From contig NZ_CAJTMN010000008.1 of assembly GCF_910577125.1 (NCBI RefSeq), positions 1 to 43,440 of the forward strand: DNA of 43,440 nucleotides, read 5' to 3'. Shown one piece after another: positions 1 through 7,575 of the stretch. A program made the position numbers and the translations under genes. Source of the stretch: an uncultured Rikenella sp. (GTDB taxonomy: Bacteria; Bacteroidota; Bacteroidia; Bacteroidales; Rikenellaceae). A model generated the notes under the pieces. That model worked only from the letters and a program-made list of their open reading frames with translations. It was not told the origin of the DNA and did not search any database. How positions within the stretch are numbered: the stretch's first letter is position 1; each line of letters begins with the position of its first letter.

Positions 1-866
1 GCCGTGAACTTGTCGGAAAGGACTATGCCCTGATTACCGTCCGCCGTTATGAGAGTTGCAAGCGTTACCTTGCTGAACTTATCAAACTGAAATATGATAA
101 GGAGGATTTGTCGCTGTCAGAGGTCAATGGTGAATTGGTACGTGCCTTTGAGTTCTACCTCAAAACGGAAAAGTCCTGTCAACAGAATACGGTTATCCGT
201 TATATGAAGTGTCTGAAGAAGATAACAAACCTCGCGCTTGCTAACGAATGGATAACCAAAGACCCGTTTACGGGCATCAAGTTCCATGAGAAAGAGGTCA
301 TACGTGAGTTCCTTACAATGGATGAACTGCTTACCATCTATCACAAGGAGTTCCCACTGGAGCGCATCACCGTTGTTCGTGATGTTTTTATTTTCGCCGC
401 CTTCACCGGCCTGGCTTTTATAGACGTGTAGCAACTGACCCCCGAACTCATCGTAGAGGATGCCTATGGCAACCTCTGGATTCGCAAGCCTCGCCAGAAA
501 ACAAAGAACATGTGCAACATCCCACTGCTTGACATCCCGATGGCCATTCTCCGTAAATACGCAACACATCCTACTTGCCAAAAGAAAAATGTGTTGCTAC
601 CTGTTCCCTGCAATCAGAAAATGAACAGTTATCTGAAAGAGATTGCTGATTTATGCATGATAAACAAGACCTTGACCACACATACGGCTCGGCATTCGTA
701 TGCAACCTCTGTCTGCCTCGCCAACGGTGTGAGCATTGAGAATGTGGCCAAGATGCTCGGTCACTCTAATATCAAGATGACCCAACACTATGCACGTGTA
801 TTGGATTCCTCCATCCTGCGCGATATGAATAATGTAAAGAACATGATGGCTAAAGTAATGGGATGA
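1..866 (+). pseudogene. Tyrosine recombinase/integrase, 5' truncated by the window and interrupted by an amber codon
   Basis: The reading frame is open from base 3 (RELVGKDYALITVRRYESCK) with no start, so the gene begins upstream of the window. The first part is a SAM-like, phage-integrase N-terminal domain of the Bacteroidetes conjugative-transposon type. The catalytic domain follows (FTGLAFIDV), then HTARHSYAT (His-x-x-Arg box) and LGHSNIKMTQHYAR (second His and the nucleophilic Tyr). The usual first catalytic Arg position reads Ala in TGLA, which is common in this Bacteroidetes subfamily. A TAG at 429-431 interrupts the frame directly after FIDV. The same frame continues immediately as QLTPELIVEDAYGN with no indel, so this is one point mutation (AAG or CAG to TAG would do it). 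A restart at 510 would give only the C-terminal half. The enzyme would normally integrate and excise the element; here it is probably dead unless the amber is suppressed. Confidence 0.85.
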
Positions 867-1243
867 GTATGGAAAGAGGAATAATCACAATCAGTAAAAA
901 CGGAGTGGTGGGTGTTCCCTCTGCACCTATATGGATGACCCAATTCGAGATAGCCGACTTTTTCGGAGTATTTTCAAGTGTTGTTCGCAAGGCGATTCAG
1001 TCCATCTACAAGAACAAGGAACTGAACGAGGTTGAAACGCAGAAGTATATCAGGCAGACGGACGGCATCAGTTATGATGTTTACAACCTTGAAATGGTTG
1101 TCGCCGTTGCGTTCAGGATATGCAGCCGAGAAAGTATCCTGTTCAGAAAGTTTGTAGTAAATGAAATCTGCATCACCAAGAAAGAGGCTTCGATAACATT
1201 GTTTCTTTCCTGTGGCAGAAGAAGCAACCGATGGTATAATTGA
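863..1243 (+). CDS. RhuM-like N-terminal DNA-binding-type protein of Bacteroidetes integrative elements
   Basis: This 126-aa protein starts at an ATG that overlaps the integrase TGA (ATGA), so translation is probably coupled. Residues about 20-100 (WMTQFEIADFFG, VVRKAIQSIYKNKELNE, YNLEMVVAVAFR) follow the same pattern as the RhuM N-terminal domain encoded at 13057: W-(M/L)-TQ, V-x-I, ELN, then YNL(E/D)MV(I/V)A. RhuM is a poorly understood family first named from a Salmonella pathogenicity island and is frequent on mobile elements; its molecular function is unknown. The last ~25 residues (LFLSCGRRSNRWYN) look unlike a folded domain, so the 3' end may be frameshifted or decayed. Its position directly behind the integrase suggests a role in element control, which is inference. 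Confidence 0.6.
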   Translation: MSMERGIITISKNGVVGVPSAPIWMTQFEIADFFGVFSSVVRKAIQSIYKNKELNEVETQKYIRQTDGISYDVYNLEMVVAVAFRICSRESILFRKFVVNEICITKKEASITLFLSCGRRSNRWYN

Positions 1244-1570
1244 GTTCATCCCGTCAGGCACTTGTTCCCGATGCTCGGATGCAAAGGTAGCGCATGGTTC
1301 AGATGGTAGCGACAAGGTCAAGCGGCAGAGCCGTTTCGAGCAGAATCTTCCTCCTGCGGAGCGTATTCAGCCCGAAAACCTGCCCCTGCCTGCCACACGC
1401 TTGCAAGGCATCCGGCAACCGGAAACAAGCGACTGACGGGAAATCTGAAGACAAGAAAAGGAACGGATTACAGGTGAAGCAGAATTTTGATACTTCATCC
1501 GTAAGTCGTTCTTTCGCAAATTATAGGGCAGACGGCAAACTGCGCTCCTTCAAGAAAATCAGATTTCCAA
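1244..1570. other. Inter-gene stretch with no supported gene
   Basis: No reading frame here has recognisable domain content, and the frames that exist are overlapping and compositionally odd. It separates the convergent integrase/RhuM-like pair from the minus-strand HTH pair. It may be decayed element sequence or contain the recombination region; I see no clear hairpin or direct repeat. Confidence 0.4.
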
Positions 1571-1876
1571 TCAGATTACCCTCTGTCGGTAAGCGGAGCA
1601 GTAACCGTCATTCAACATCAGTTCGATGTCGGATTCACGGTAGAGGATTTTGCCACCCAACTGGATATAGGCAATCCGTCCTTCGTTGCGGTAGTCTTGA
1701 AGCGTTCTTCGGCTTACCTTCAGCCGTGCCGACACTTCCTTGTCAGTAACGAAACGCTTTCCACCCAATGTCGGGCGGTAGCTGGCGGTCAGACGCTCGC
1801 AGTTGTCCAGCAGACGGTCGAGGCTGCCCATGAAGTGGATTATCCACTCGTTGTCTTTGTTAATCAGTTCGTTCAT
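1571..1876 (-). CDS. Excisionase-type helix-turn-helix protein
   Basis: This 101-aa protein carries a MerR/HTH_17-like domain at residues about 42-88: FVTDKEVSARLKVSRRTLQD, then YRNEGRIAYIQLGGKILYRESDIE. That is the helix-turn-helix plus wing typical of Xis-like proteins on Bacteroidetes conjugative and mobilisable elements. In CTnDOT-type elements such small HTH proteins help the integrase in excision or control excision genes; whether this one does is inferred. It starts at ATG 1874-1876 and lies 53 bp downstream of a second HTH gene on the same strand, probably in one transcript. Confidence 0.8.
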   Translation of the reverse strand: MNELINKDNEWIIHFMGSLDRLLDNCERLTASYRPTLGGKRFVTDKEVSARLKVSRRTLQDYRNEGRIAYIQLGGKILYRESDIELMLNDGYCSAYRQRVI

Positions 1877-1929
1877 ATCACTTTGGATTTAGTGGGTATT
1901 GTTATTATAATTCGTTTATTGCACTGAGA

Positions 1930-2241
1930 TTATATCGTCCTTCCCTTGAACTTGGCTTCCTTCCGTCTGTTCTCCACTACAGAAACGATACGTTGCACAT
2001 CTTCGGGACGGTAATACGTCTTGTGGTTTATCTGCGAGTAGGTAAGCGTGCCGTTGTCCCGCAGGGTCTGTAACGTACGCGGACTGATGTTCAGCATCCG
2101 GCACACGTCCTGATTGTCCATCCACTTGCTCATTGTCTTTTCCCCGTGCCGACGGCAGATGGCATCCATGCGGCAGACGAAGCGGTCGAACTTGGCGACC
2201 ATTGCCTCAAAGGTCTTTCTTTCGATTGATACGATTTCCAT
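1930..2241 (-). CDS. Excisionase-type helix-turn-helix protein, upstream member of the pair
   Basis: The protein has about 103 aa from ATG 2239-2241; a GTG two codons earlier (2247) is the alternative start. The N-terminal third is helical (ERKTFEAMVAKFDRFVCRMD). It is followed by an HTH_17-type domain: WMDNQDVCRMLNISPRTLQT, then LRDNGTLTYSQINHKTYYRPEDV. The architecture parallels the next gene downstream, and the two form the tandem HTH pair commonly seen near integrases on Bacteroides mobile elements. The family role is DNA binding; target and effect here are unknown. Confidence 0.8.
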   Translation of the reverse strand: MEIVSIERKTFEAMVAKFDRFVCRMDAICRRHGEKTMSKWMDNQDVCRMLNISPRTLQTLRDNGTLTYSQINHKTYYRPEDVQRIVSVVENRRKEAKFKGRTI

Positions 2242-2826
2242 ATACACTATTCCTTGCTGTTATTGTTTCATTTGCCGCAAAGGAATGGATAATCCGTTAT
2301 CCGACAATGGATTTTCCAAGAGTGGCAGTATGTGGCACCGATATGGTAGTCATTGTCCGGGATGCTCTTATTCAGAAATCGCGTATTATGGGAAGATGAA
2401 CAGTATTATTGCTTTGTCTGGTATTCACACAAACAAATCTTCATGTATCCGGCCCTTCAATGAGACACCATCATGATTAACCGAAGAATGACGACACAAC
2501 ATCATGAAATCGTTGAATCTATGCACCAATAGATATTCGATTTGGCCATTATTTCACAAATCAAGTATCGTATCCAGCATATACACAATAAAACAAATGA
2601 TTCAAGCACAAGATACTCAAATCTGCGAAACAACAGGATTATAACATGGATTGGGTTATCTTCATCCAATCCGTCCCTTACGGATTCTTGTGTTCACTTG
2701 AACACAGCAAGGTATGTTTTTACGATTTAGATGAATCGGTATTATTCCTTAACCATTTTGCGGACATCAATCAGCGGTAGCATACTTTCTGCATTCGAAT
2801 GACCGCACCTCCCATAGCGACCCACA
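2242..2826. other. AT-rich non-coding stretch between the HTH pair and the BREX operon
   Basis: I see no supported gene on either strand; short open frames lack domain features or good starts. It contains the promoter region of the HTH pair (upstream of 2241). It may mark a junction between the integration module and the defence cargo. Confidence 0.4.
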
Positions 2827-2832
2827 TAAAAC

Positions 2833-2875
2833 AGCAACACCCCGGATTCGCCTGACGGTTTCGGAGTGTTGCTGT
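2833..2875 (-). terminator. Terminator after brxL
   Basis: Inverted arms CAGCAACACCCCG (2833-2845) and CGGAGTGTTGCTG (2863-2875) form a 13-bp stem with one G.T-type mismatch. On the minus strand the stem is followed by TTTTAT. It sits 20 bp beyond the brxL stop and ends the BREX operon. Confidence 0.75.
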
Positions 2876-2895
2876 ATTTTATATTAGAAACATAT

Positions 2896-4353
2896 TTAGA
2901 AAAGTTCTTGTTCAACGCAGCCAAGATCTTTAATCCAAAAGTTGGGCATCGTAGTTTTGAACTCAGGGTCGATATAATGGCATTGTTCTTTGACAATGCT
3001 ACGGCGACGGATTGCTGGCTGAAGGCAATACTGGTCAAACTCGTCAGTGTTTACCTTTGATGCTTCTGTCCAATGAGGGAAAAGAAGCTTCATGTAGCCG
3101 ACAGCGATTCGCTTTACTGCGTTGAAATCACGGGTGTCGGCATTCTTATCATAACCGACAATTTGGTCGAATACGATGCCATAGATATTTTGGGTACGCA
3201 GTGCATGGAGAATTTCGGAGAAATACTCCACGTTGAGCGTCCATCCTGTGAAGATCATTCCCTTGTGGATGCGAGGAAGATGCCACCCCTCTATAAAGCA
3301 ATGGAAACGGTCAAGTAGCGCCGACTCGCGGAAGTTTTGCGGAAGCGAGTCGAAATAGCGGTAATTGAGCGGTTGCCTATTGCTATTGAGTGGTATGTTA
3401 CCCATCAGCATGAGGCCACACTCTGAAGTGAATTCATTATTGTCTATTGTAGTTTTGCCGGATTCAAGATATGACTTCAGAGCAGCTTGAATTTCTGCTG
3501 GTTCTTGGAATACGATTGTCTGTATCTCATCAAAGGCAGTGAAATCATGGTTCTTCATCATACCATTCTGCTGCTTCTGCTTGTCGTAGAAAAGTTTGGC
3601 ACGGGTAACTTTACCTCCGCTCACAAGCCATCCGTATTTGGAAAGATTTCCAAATACATAGGATTTACCTGTACCCTTCGGAGCCAATTCAATCACATTA
3701 AGACGAGGCTCAATGAAGATGAGTAGACGGGTAAGAAACTCCAGCTTTTCTGTCTGCGACTCAAAACCATCTGCGTCATATTCCATAGCTGAGAGAAGCG
3801 TGTCTATCCATTCCTGGGTTGTAAATGCTTCACGGGCGTGCTTAAGATATTCAACGTCCACAGACTTATAAGGCTTGAACGGCTTATAGTCCACCATCTC
3901 AACGTGGTTTTTCTTGTCATCATCAGGAAGAAGAGCCAGTTTTATAATGCCCCATTTCTCTCCGTCGACAAGTTCGCCTTGATGAACTTTGTAGACATAT
4001 TCCGGAATTTGACCTTCGCTTTGTTTGATACCCATGTCGGGAATAGCAAAGCGGCGAATACCTTTGACTAAATCGATATAAACAATGAAGCGAGCAAGGA
4101 GCGTCAGCTCCTCTCCGCAGTCAAGTTTGTCCTTAACCTCAGATTGGTTAATGGGAATGACCGAATCAAGAAAAGTGGTTAGCTTGACGCGGTCCACTGA
4201 CCCGTCGGGCTGGATATAGCGTTTGAGCAGGAAGTCCTTCACGAAAGAGGGAAGGTTTCGACCTGCGAAAAGGCTACCAGTTGAATTCGGATCTTTATAT
4301 ATAGTCATCGCAGAAAACTGGTCGCGAATTTTTTGAGATAACTCGTTTGTCAT
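2896..4353 (-). CDS. brxL: BrxL, BREX Lon-like AAA+ protein (short form)
   Basis: The 485-aa protein matches the BrxL family. The N-terminal domain is about residues 1-200 (IRDQFSAMTIYKDP, GRNLPSFVKDFLLKRY). A Walker A PKGTGKS (225-231) is followed by the family-typical YVFGNLSKYGWLVSGG, and a Walker B-like FTAFDE lies at 271-276. MGNIPLN and LLDRFHCFIEGWHLPR come later and are also typical of the family. BrxL in type 1 BREX is about 680 aa with a C-terminal Lon-type peptidase. This one ends after the AAA+ part, and I see no Lon Ser-Lys region. BrxL is needed for phage defence in several BREX systems and binds DNA as a ring. It is the last gene of the operon, 11 bp after pglZ. Confidence 0.88.
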   Translation of the reverse strand: MTNELSQKIRDQFSAMTIYKDPNSTGSLFAGRNLPSFVKDFLLKRYIQPDGSVDRVKLTTFLDSVIPINQSEVKDKLDCGEELTLLARFIVYIDLVKGIRRFAIPDMGIKQSEGQIPEYVYKVHQGELVDGEKWGIIKLALLPDDDKKNHVEMVDYKPFKPYKSVDVEYLKHAREAFTTQEWIDTLLSAMEYDADGFESQTEKLEFLTRLLIFIEPRLNVIELAPKGTGKSYVFGNLSKYGWLVSGGKVTRAKLFYDKQKQQNGMMKNHDFTAFDEIQTIVFQEPAEIQAALKSYLESGKTTIDNNEFTSECGLMLMGNIPLNSNRQPLNYRYFDSLPQNFRESALLDRFHCFIEGWHLPRIHKGMIFTGWTLNVEYFSEILHALRTQNIYGIVFDQIVGYDKNADTRDFNAVKRIAVGYMKLLFPHWTEASKVNTDEFDQYCLQPAIRRRSIVKEQCHYIDPEFKTTMPNFWIKDLGCVEQELF

Positions 4354-4364
4354 AGTCGTAATTG

Positions 4365-6776
4365 TTAGAAGTCGAATAAGTCATCCTCCTTAGCACCAGT
4401 AGAAACTTTGATAGCAAAGCTACCGAAGGTTTCGCCGTTGATAAGAACGGTTGTCATATTGGCGGAGTCAGTTAAAGCGAGCTTTTCGCTTGTATAAGTA
4501 TCGCCACCAAAGTTTGTAAGAGCATACTCTGCACCGTTATACCTGAGAGTCGGGACATCGACCGAAGATAAGCCACGTATCTCGAAGCTCAATACAGGGT
4601 TGGTATTGTCAACTTCATCATTTTTGATGTTGACTGTGAAGTTGCTCGCATTCTTATGGGGTGAAACAATGATTATGGGAACAAGAACTTCCTCGGGAGT
4701 TGCGCCGCCATGAGCGCCATGACCAGACGGGGTTTTGCTTGTAAGCGAAGCTTCGGTAAGTGAACAAATGGTTTTATTGTCGTCAAGAATAATATACTTG
4801 TCGTCGGCGACTGGAGTACCATTAGTCTTGACTGCTTTACGGCCTTCATGATCACTATCAATACCAGCAAGTGACATCACCATGCCATATTGAGCTGAAT
4901 ACGTTATGCCGTGGTCAGAGATGAAGGCTATTTTCTTGCCATTATACTCCTTCAATACTTTAGTTATTGCTTCCTCGACAATTTTAAGTTCATCAAGAAT
5001 GTAACTCGGATATTGGCCGGTATACTTATGTGCGAAAGTGTCAAGGTCTCCAACCTTATTAAGTTTTGACCCTTCGGGTAGCAGTGATTCTAATTGAGAC
5101 TTGTTAACCTCCGTAGTTGTTGGCAAGATAGCTGTGGCCACATGAACCTCATTGAGGTAAATGTTCTCTTGCTTGTATCGCTCGATGATATTGGCAATAT
5201 ACGGCACCCAATCTACGCCCAAGCCGTCTATCCAATAATAGACATCTATGTCTGAGCGATTGTGGAGGATGGTTCTGACGGTCTTGAAATTATCATGCCA
5301 GGCAGCAAACGCGGACGGTTTTTCGTTTTTCTCGTGAAGAAGATCGAGAATATTGTCTGCGTTGTTTGCAACCTTAGCCTGACGGTAAGAGTCAAAGTAT
5401 TTGGCAATCCATTGGTTTGCTGCGGGCAAACCGATAGATAGTGGAGCAACGTAATGGTATAGCGGAGGAAAGATTCTTTCGAGGTCTTGTCGAGAAATCT
5501 GACCGCTGCCGTATGCTTTGACTATAGTTTCCTGTTCTGAGTGAGTGAAGGCTGTCATATAGCGGAGAGCCGCGAAGCGATCTTCCTGAGTGCCGCAGAG
5601 CATAGCACTGAGTTTTGCATTGAGTTTCTTCTCAGCAAAATCTGTTATCTTGATATTATGCGCAGCAGCCTCCTTTAATGCCTCACGCCGTTCGTTTATG
5701 TCGGCATCGCTGGCGTTGGTTTCAAGGATGTGGGTTGCTATGTTGCCAAATAGTTCTGCATTGCTGAGATTTTGGCAACAATCTAATACATCCCGAACAT
5801 ATCCACTAACAGAAGTCGACTTATAATATAAGGAGAGAAGCCATCGGTCAAACTGTCCTGTACAATCGAGCCAAACCTTTATAAAATCAAGGCCGTTTTG
5901 AATTTCAAATGCGCCGAAGTGCAGCTTGATAAAATCGTGGAATTTGAAAGATTCTGCATCGATACTATCTGCGAGTTGTTCCCAAAATGGAAGTTCGTCT
6001 AAGCGGAACTCAGGTGAGCCAAAATCAAGCCTAAGTCCTTTAATTAGAAAATCGTATGCGTTAGTGCATTCGATGTAATTAAAGGCATTGTCAGGTTGAG
6101 CATTTTTTGCTTTAAGTTGGATAGAGCGTGAAGTAGAAATTATATTAGATTTCACACCGCCGCCTTGCTTCCAAAGCTCTAACCAACTGCGGAAATCCTT
6201 AACAACAGAGTAATTTTGTTCAAGCCCAGTTACGTCATATGTGCTTGGAGTAATGATGAGCTTGTATATACCCTTATCTTCCTCTGATGGAGATTTATAT
6301 TCCCATACAAAAGATTGAGCACTTTCCATAAGAGCACTCATTTTCCCCTGCATCCCGACAATGGGAATATAAATTCTCAGTTTGTTGCTCTGAGCATCTG
6401 CATCAGGTTGGTAGGTGCTAACAGTCTTTACCAAGGCATTGAATTCATCTGCTTTGTAAAAGCGAGCAAGTTCAGAGAACGGGAAGACCATATAGTTATT
6501 GGTCGGTTTCAGATTTATTTGTTCCCGTATCTTGTTGGAAAGTTCGGTATAGGTAGGTACGAGGTCATCATGGCCATCTTCAATGAGATTGGTTATCGAA
6601 CAAGAATAGACCCAATCGGGACTATTGTTGACAAACTCATGAAAGTCCTCGAAGTTTTCAAACAGCACAAAGCGTACCGGGAAGCGGCTGCGGATAGTTG
6701 ATTCCACACCTTCCCAGTTTCGGTCTTTTTCCATAAGTTGGAAAAGACTGTCAAGTGTATTGAAAACTTCAATCAT
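4365..6776 (-). CDS. pglZ: PglZ, alkaline-phosphatase-superfamily BREX core protein
   Basis: This 803-aa protein is the hallmark gene of BREX. The PglZ domain fills the C-terminal half and shows alkaline-phosphatase-fold metal-ligand segments: YYWIDGLGVDW near residue 520, FISDHGITYS near 620, and GHGAHGGATPEEVLVP near 685. The N-terminal ~450 residues are the PglZ-specific helical region. The ATG at 6774-6776 overlaps the end of the preceding brxC reading frame by 8 bp, which indicates translational coupling. PglZ is required for all known BREX defence; its enzymatic substrate is unsettled. The frame is intact with no internal stop, and the C-terminus (GAKEDDLFDF) is acidic. Confidence 0.92.
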   Translation of the reverse strand: MIEVFNTLDSLFQLMEKDRNWEGVESTIRSRFPVRFVLFENFEDFHEFVNNSPDWVYSCSITNLIEDGHDDLVPTYTELSNKIREQINLKPTNNYMVFPFSELARFYKADEFNALVKTVSTYQPDADAQSNKLRIYIPIVGMQGKMSALMESAQSFVWEYKSPSEEDKGIYKLIITPSTYDVTGLEQNYSVVKDFRSWLELWKQGGGVKSNIISTSRSIQLKAKNAQPDNAFNYIECTNAYDFLIKGLRLDFGSPEFRLDELPFWEQLADSIDAESFKFHDFIKLHFGAFEIQNGLDFIKVWLDCTGQFDRWLLSLYYKSTSVSGYVRDVLDCCQNLSNAELFGNIATHILETNASDADINERREALKEAAAHNIKITDFAEKKLNAKLSAMLCGTQEDRFAALRYMTAFTHSEQETIVKAYGSGQISRQDLERIFPPLYHYVAPLSIGLPAANQWIAKYFDSYRQAKVANNADNILDLLHEKNEKPSAFAAWHDNFKTVRTILHNRSDIDVYYWIDGLGVDWVPYIANIIERYKQENIYLNEVHVATAILPTTTEVNKSQLESLLPEGSKLNKVGDLDTFAHKYTGQYPSYILDELKIVEEAITKVLKEYNGKKIAFISDHGITYSAQYGMVMSLAGIDSDHEGRKAVKTNGTPVADDKYIILDDNKTICSLTEASLTSKTPSGHGAHGGATPEEVLVPIIIVSPHKNASNFTVNIKNDEVDNTNPVLSFEIRGLSSVDVPTLRYNGAEYALTNFGGDTYTSEKLALTDSANMTTVLINGETFGSFAIKVSTGAKEDDLFDF

Positions 6777-7509
6777 TTTCTTCTCCGTTTATTACATTAA
6801 GTACAGCAACAAAATTGAGGTCAATCACCCTGTCAAGTATCTGTCTAAGTTCATCGGCACAGGTGATACTGTCAATCAGCTCGCGAGCCTTGACTTTCTT
6901 CTTTTGAAGGTTTGAAGCTGAAACATAAGACGGGGAGTTCGGCTCACCAGAATTTGGAGTGCTCGATGGTGCTGACGTCGGATATGCTGGTGTCGGAGGT
7001 GTGGAGGGCGTCGGGGGTATCGGTTGAGGTATGGAGGATGCTCTCCATACCAGCAACTGATGGTTAACTTCTTCCTCGCTCCAAAATCCCACTGTGCTTT
7101 GGAGGTTCTGACGGATAAAGGTCATTACTTCCTCCAGTTCTTCTGTCTGAAGTTTTACTACGGGTTCACTGAACAGGAAGTTCTCGAAACCATTTTGGAA
7201 GGCACCAGGTTTCTTGACGATGTCTTTGAAGTCCTGACGAAGATCGCCTATAAGCGCAAGTGTAGTCGTTCTGAGTTGAACGTTGCGTTGGTCTTTGTCC
7301 TCGCTGATGTCGACAAGATTAGTGATGAGTTGTTGCATCTTATCGTTCATCGTCAGCTTGGGAGGCATTTGAATGAATTCGTCGGTGAGATATTTTAGCG
7401 ACCAAAGCGGATAGCCTATTTGCTCGATAAATACACCAGTAATGGCATATTTCGCATCATTTAGACTAGAAATGTCATTATACCCCGGGAGTTTATCAAG
7501 TTTGAACAA
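6769..7509 (-). CDS. brxC: C-terminal part of BrxC, separated by an in-frame ochre codon
   Basis: This 246-aa stretch has no ATG start; the first possible initiator is TTG at 7507-7509. The same frame is open further back, through 22 sense codons (GSKLSFKFQTPEEGKLCKEF and so on), to the TAA at 7576-7578 that ends the 900-aa brxC part. The two parts are therefore in one frame, separated only by that stop. Joined they give about 1169 residues, close to the ~1200-aa length usual for BrxC/PglY proteins. It contains a helical region (residues 1-150), a Pro/Thr/Ser-rich linker of about 30 residues (PTPSTPPTPAYPTSAPSS) and a short C-terminal helical piece. It may be translated separately by re-initiation or be lost. 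An independent gene of unknown function is the less likely alternative. Confidence 0.7.
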   Translation of the reverse strand: MFKLDKLPGYNDISSLNDAKYAITGVFIEQIGYPLWSLKYLTDEFIQMPPKLTMNDKMQQLITNLVDISEDKDQRNVQLRTTTLALIGDLRQDFKDIVKKPGAFQNGFENFLFSEPVVKLQTEELEEVMTFIRQNLQSTVGFWSEEEVNHQLLVWRASSIPQPIPPTPSTPPTPAYPTSAPSSTPNSGEPNSPSYVSASNLQKKKVKARELIDSITCADELRQILDRVIDLNFVAVLNVINGEEND

Positions 7510-7575
7510 ATTGATGAACTCTTTACAGAGTTTGCCTTCTTCCGGTGTTTGGAATTTGAAGCTGAGTTTAGAACC

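Noticed and set aside
1212..1749. Small + frames at 1212-1436 and 1294-1749
   Set aside because: They overlap each other and the minus-strand HTH gene, lack domains, and look like chance frames.
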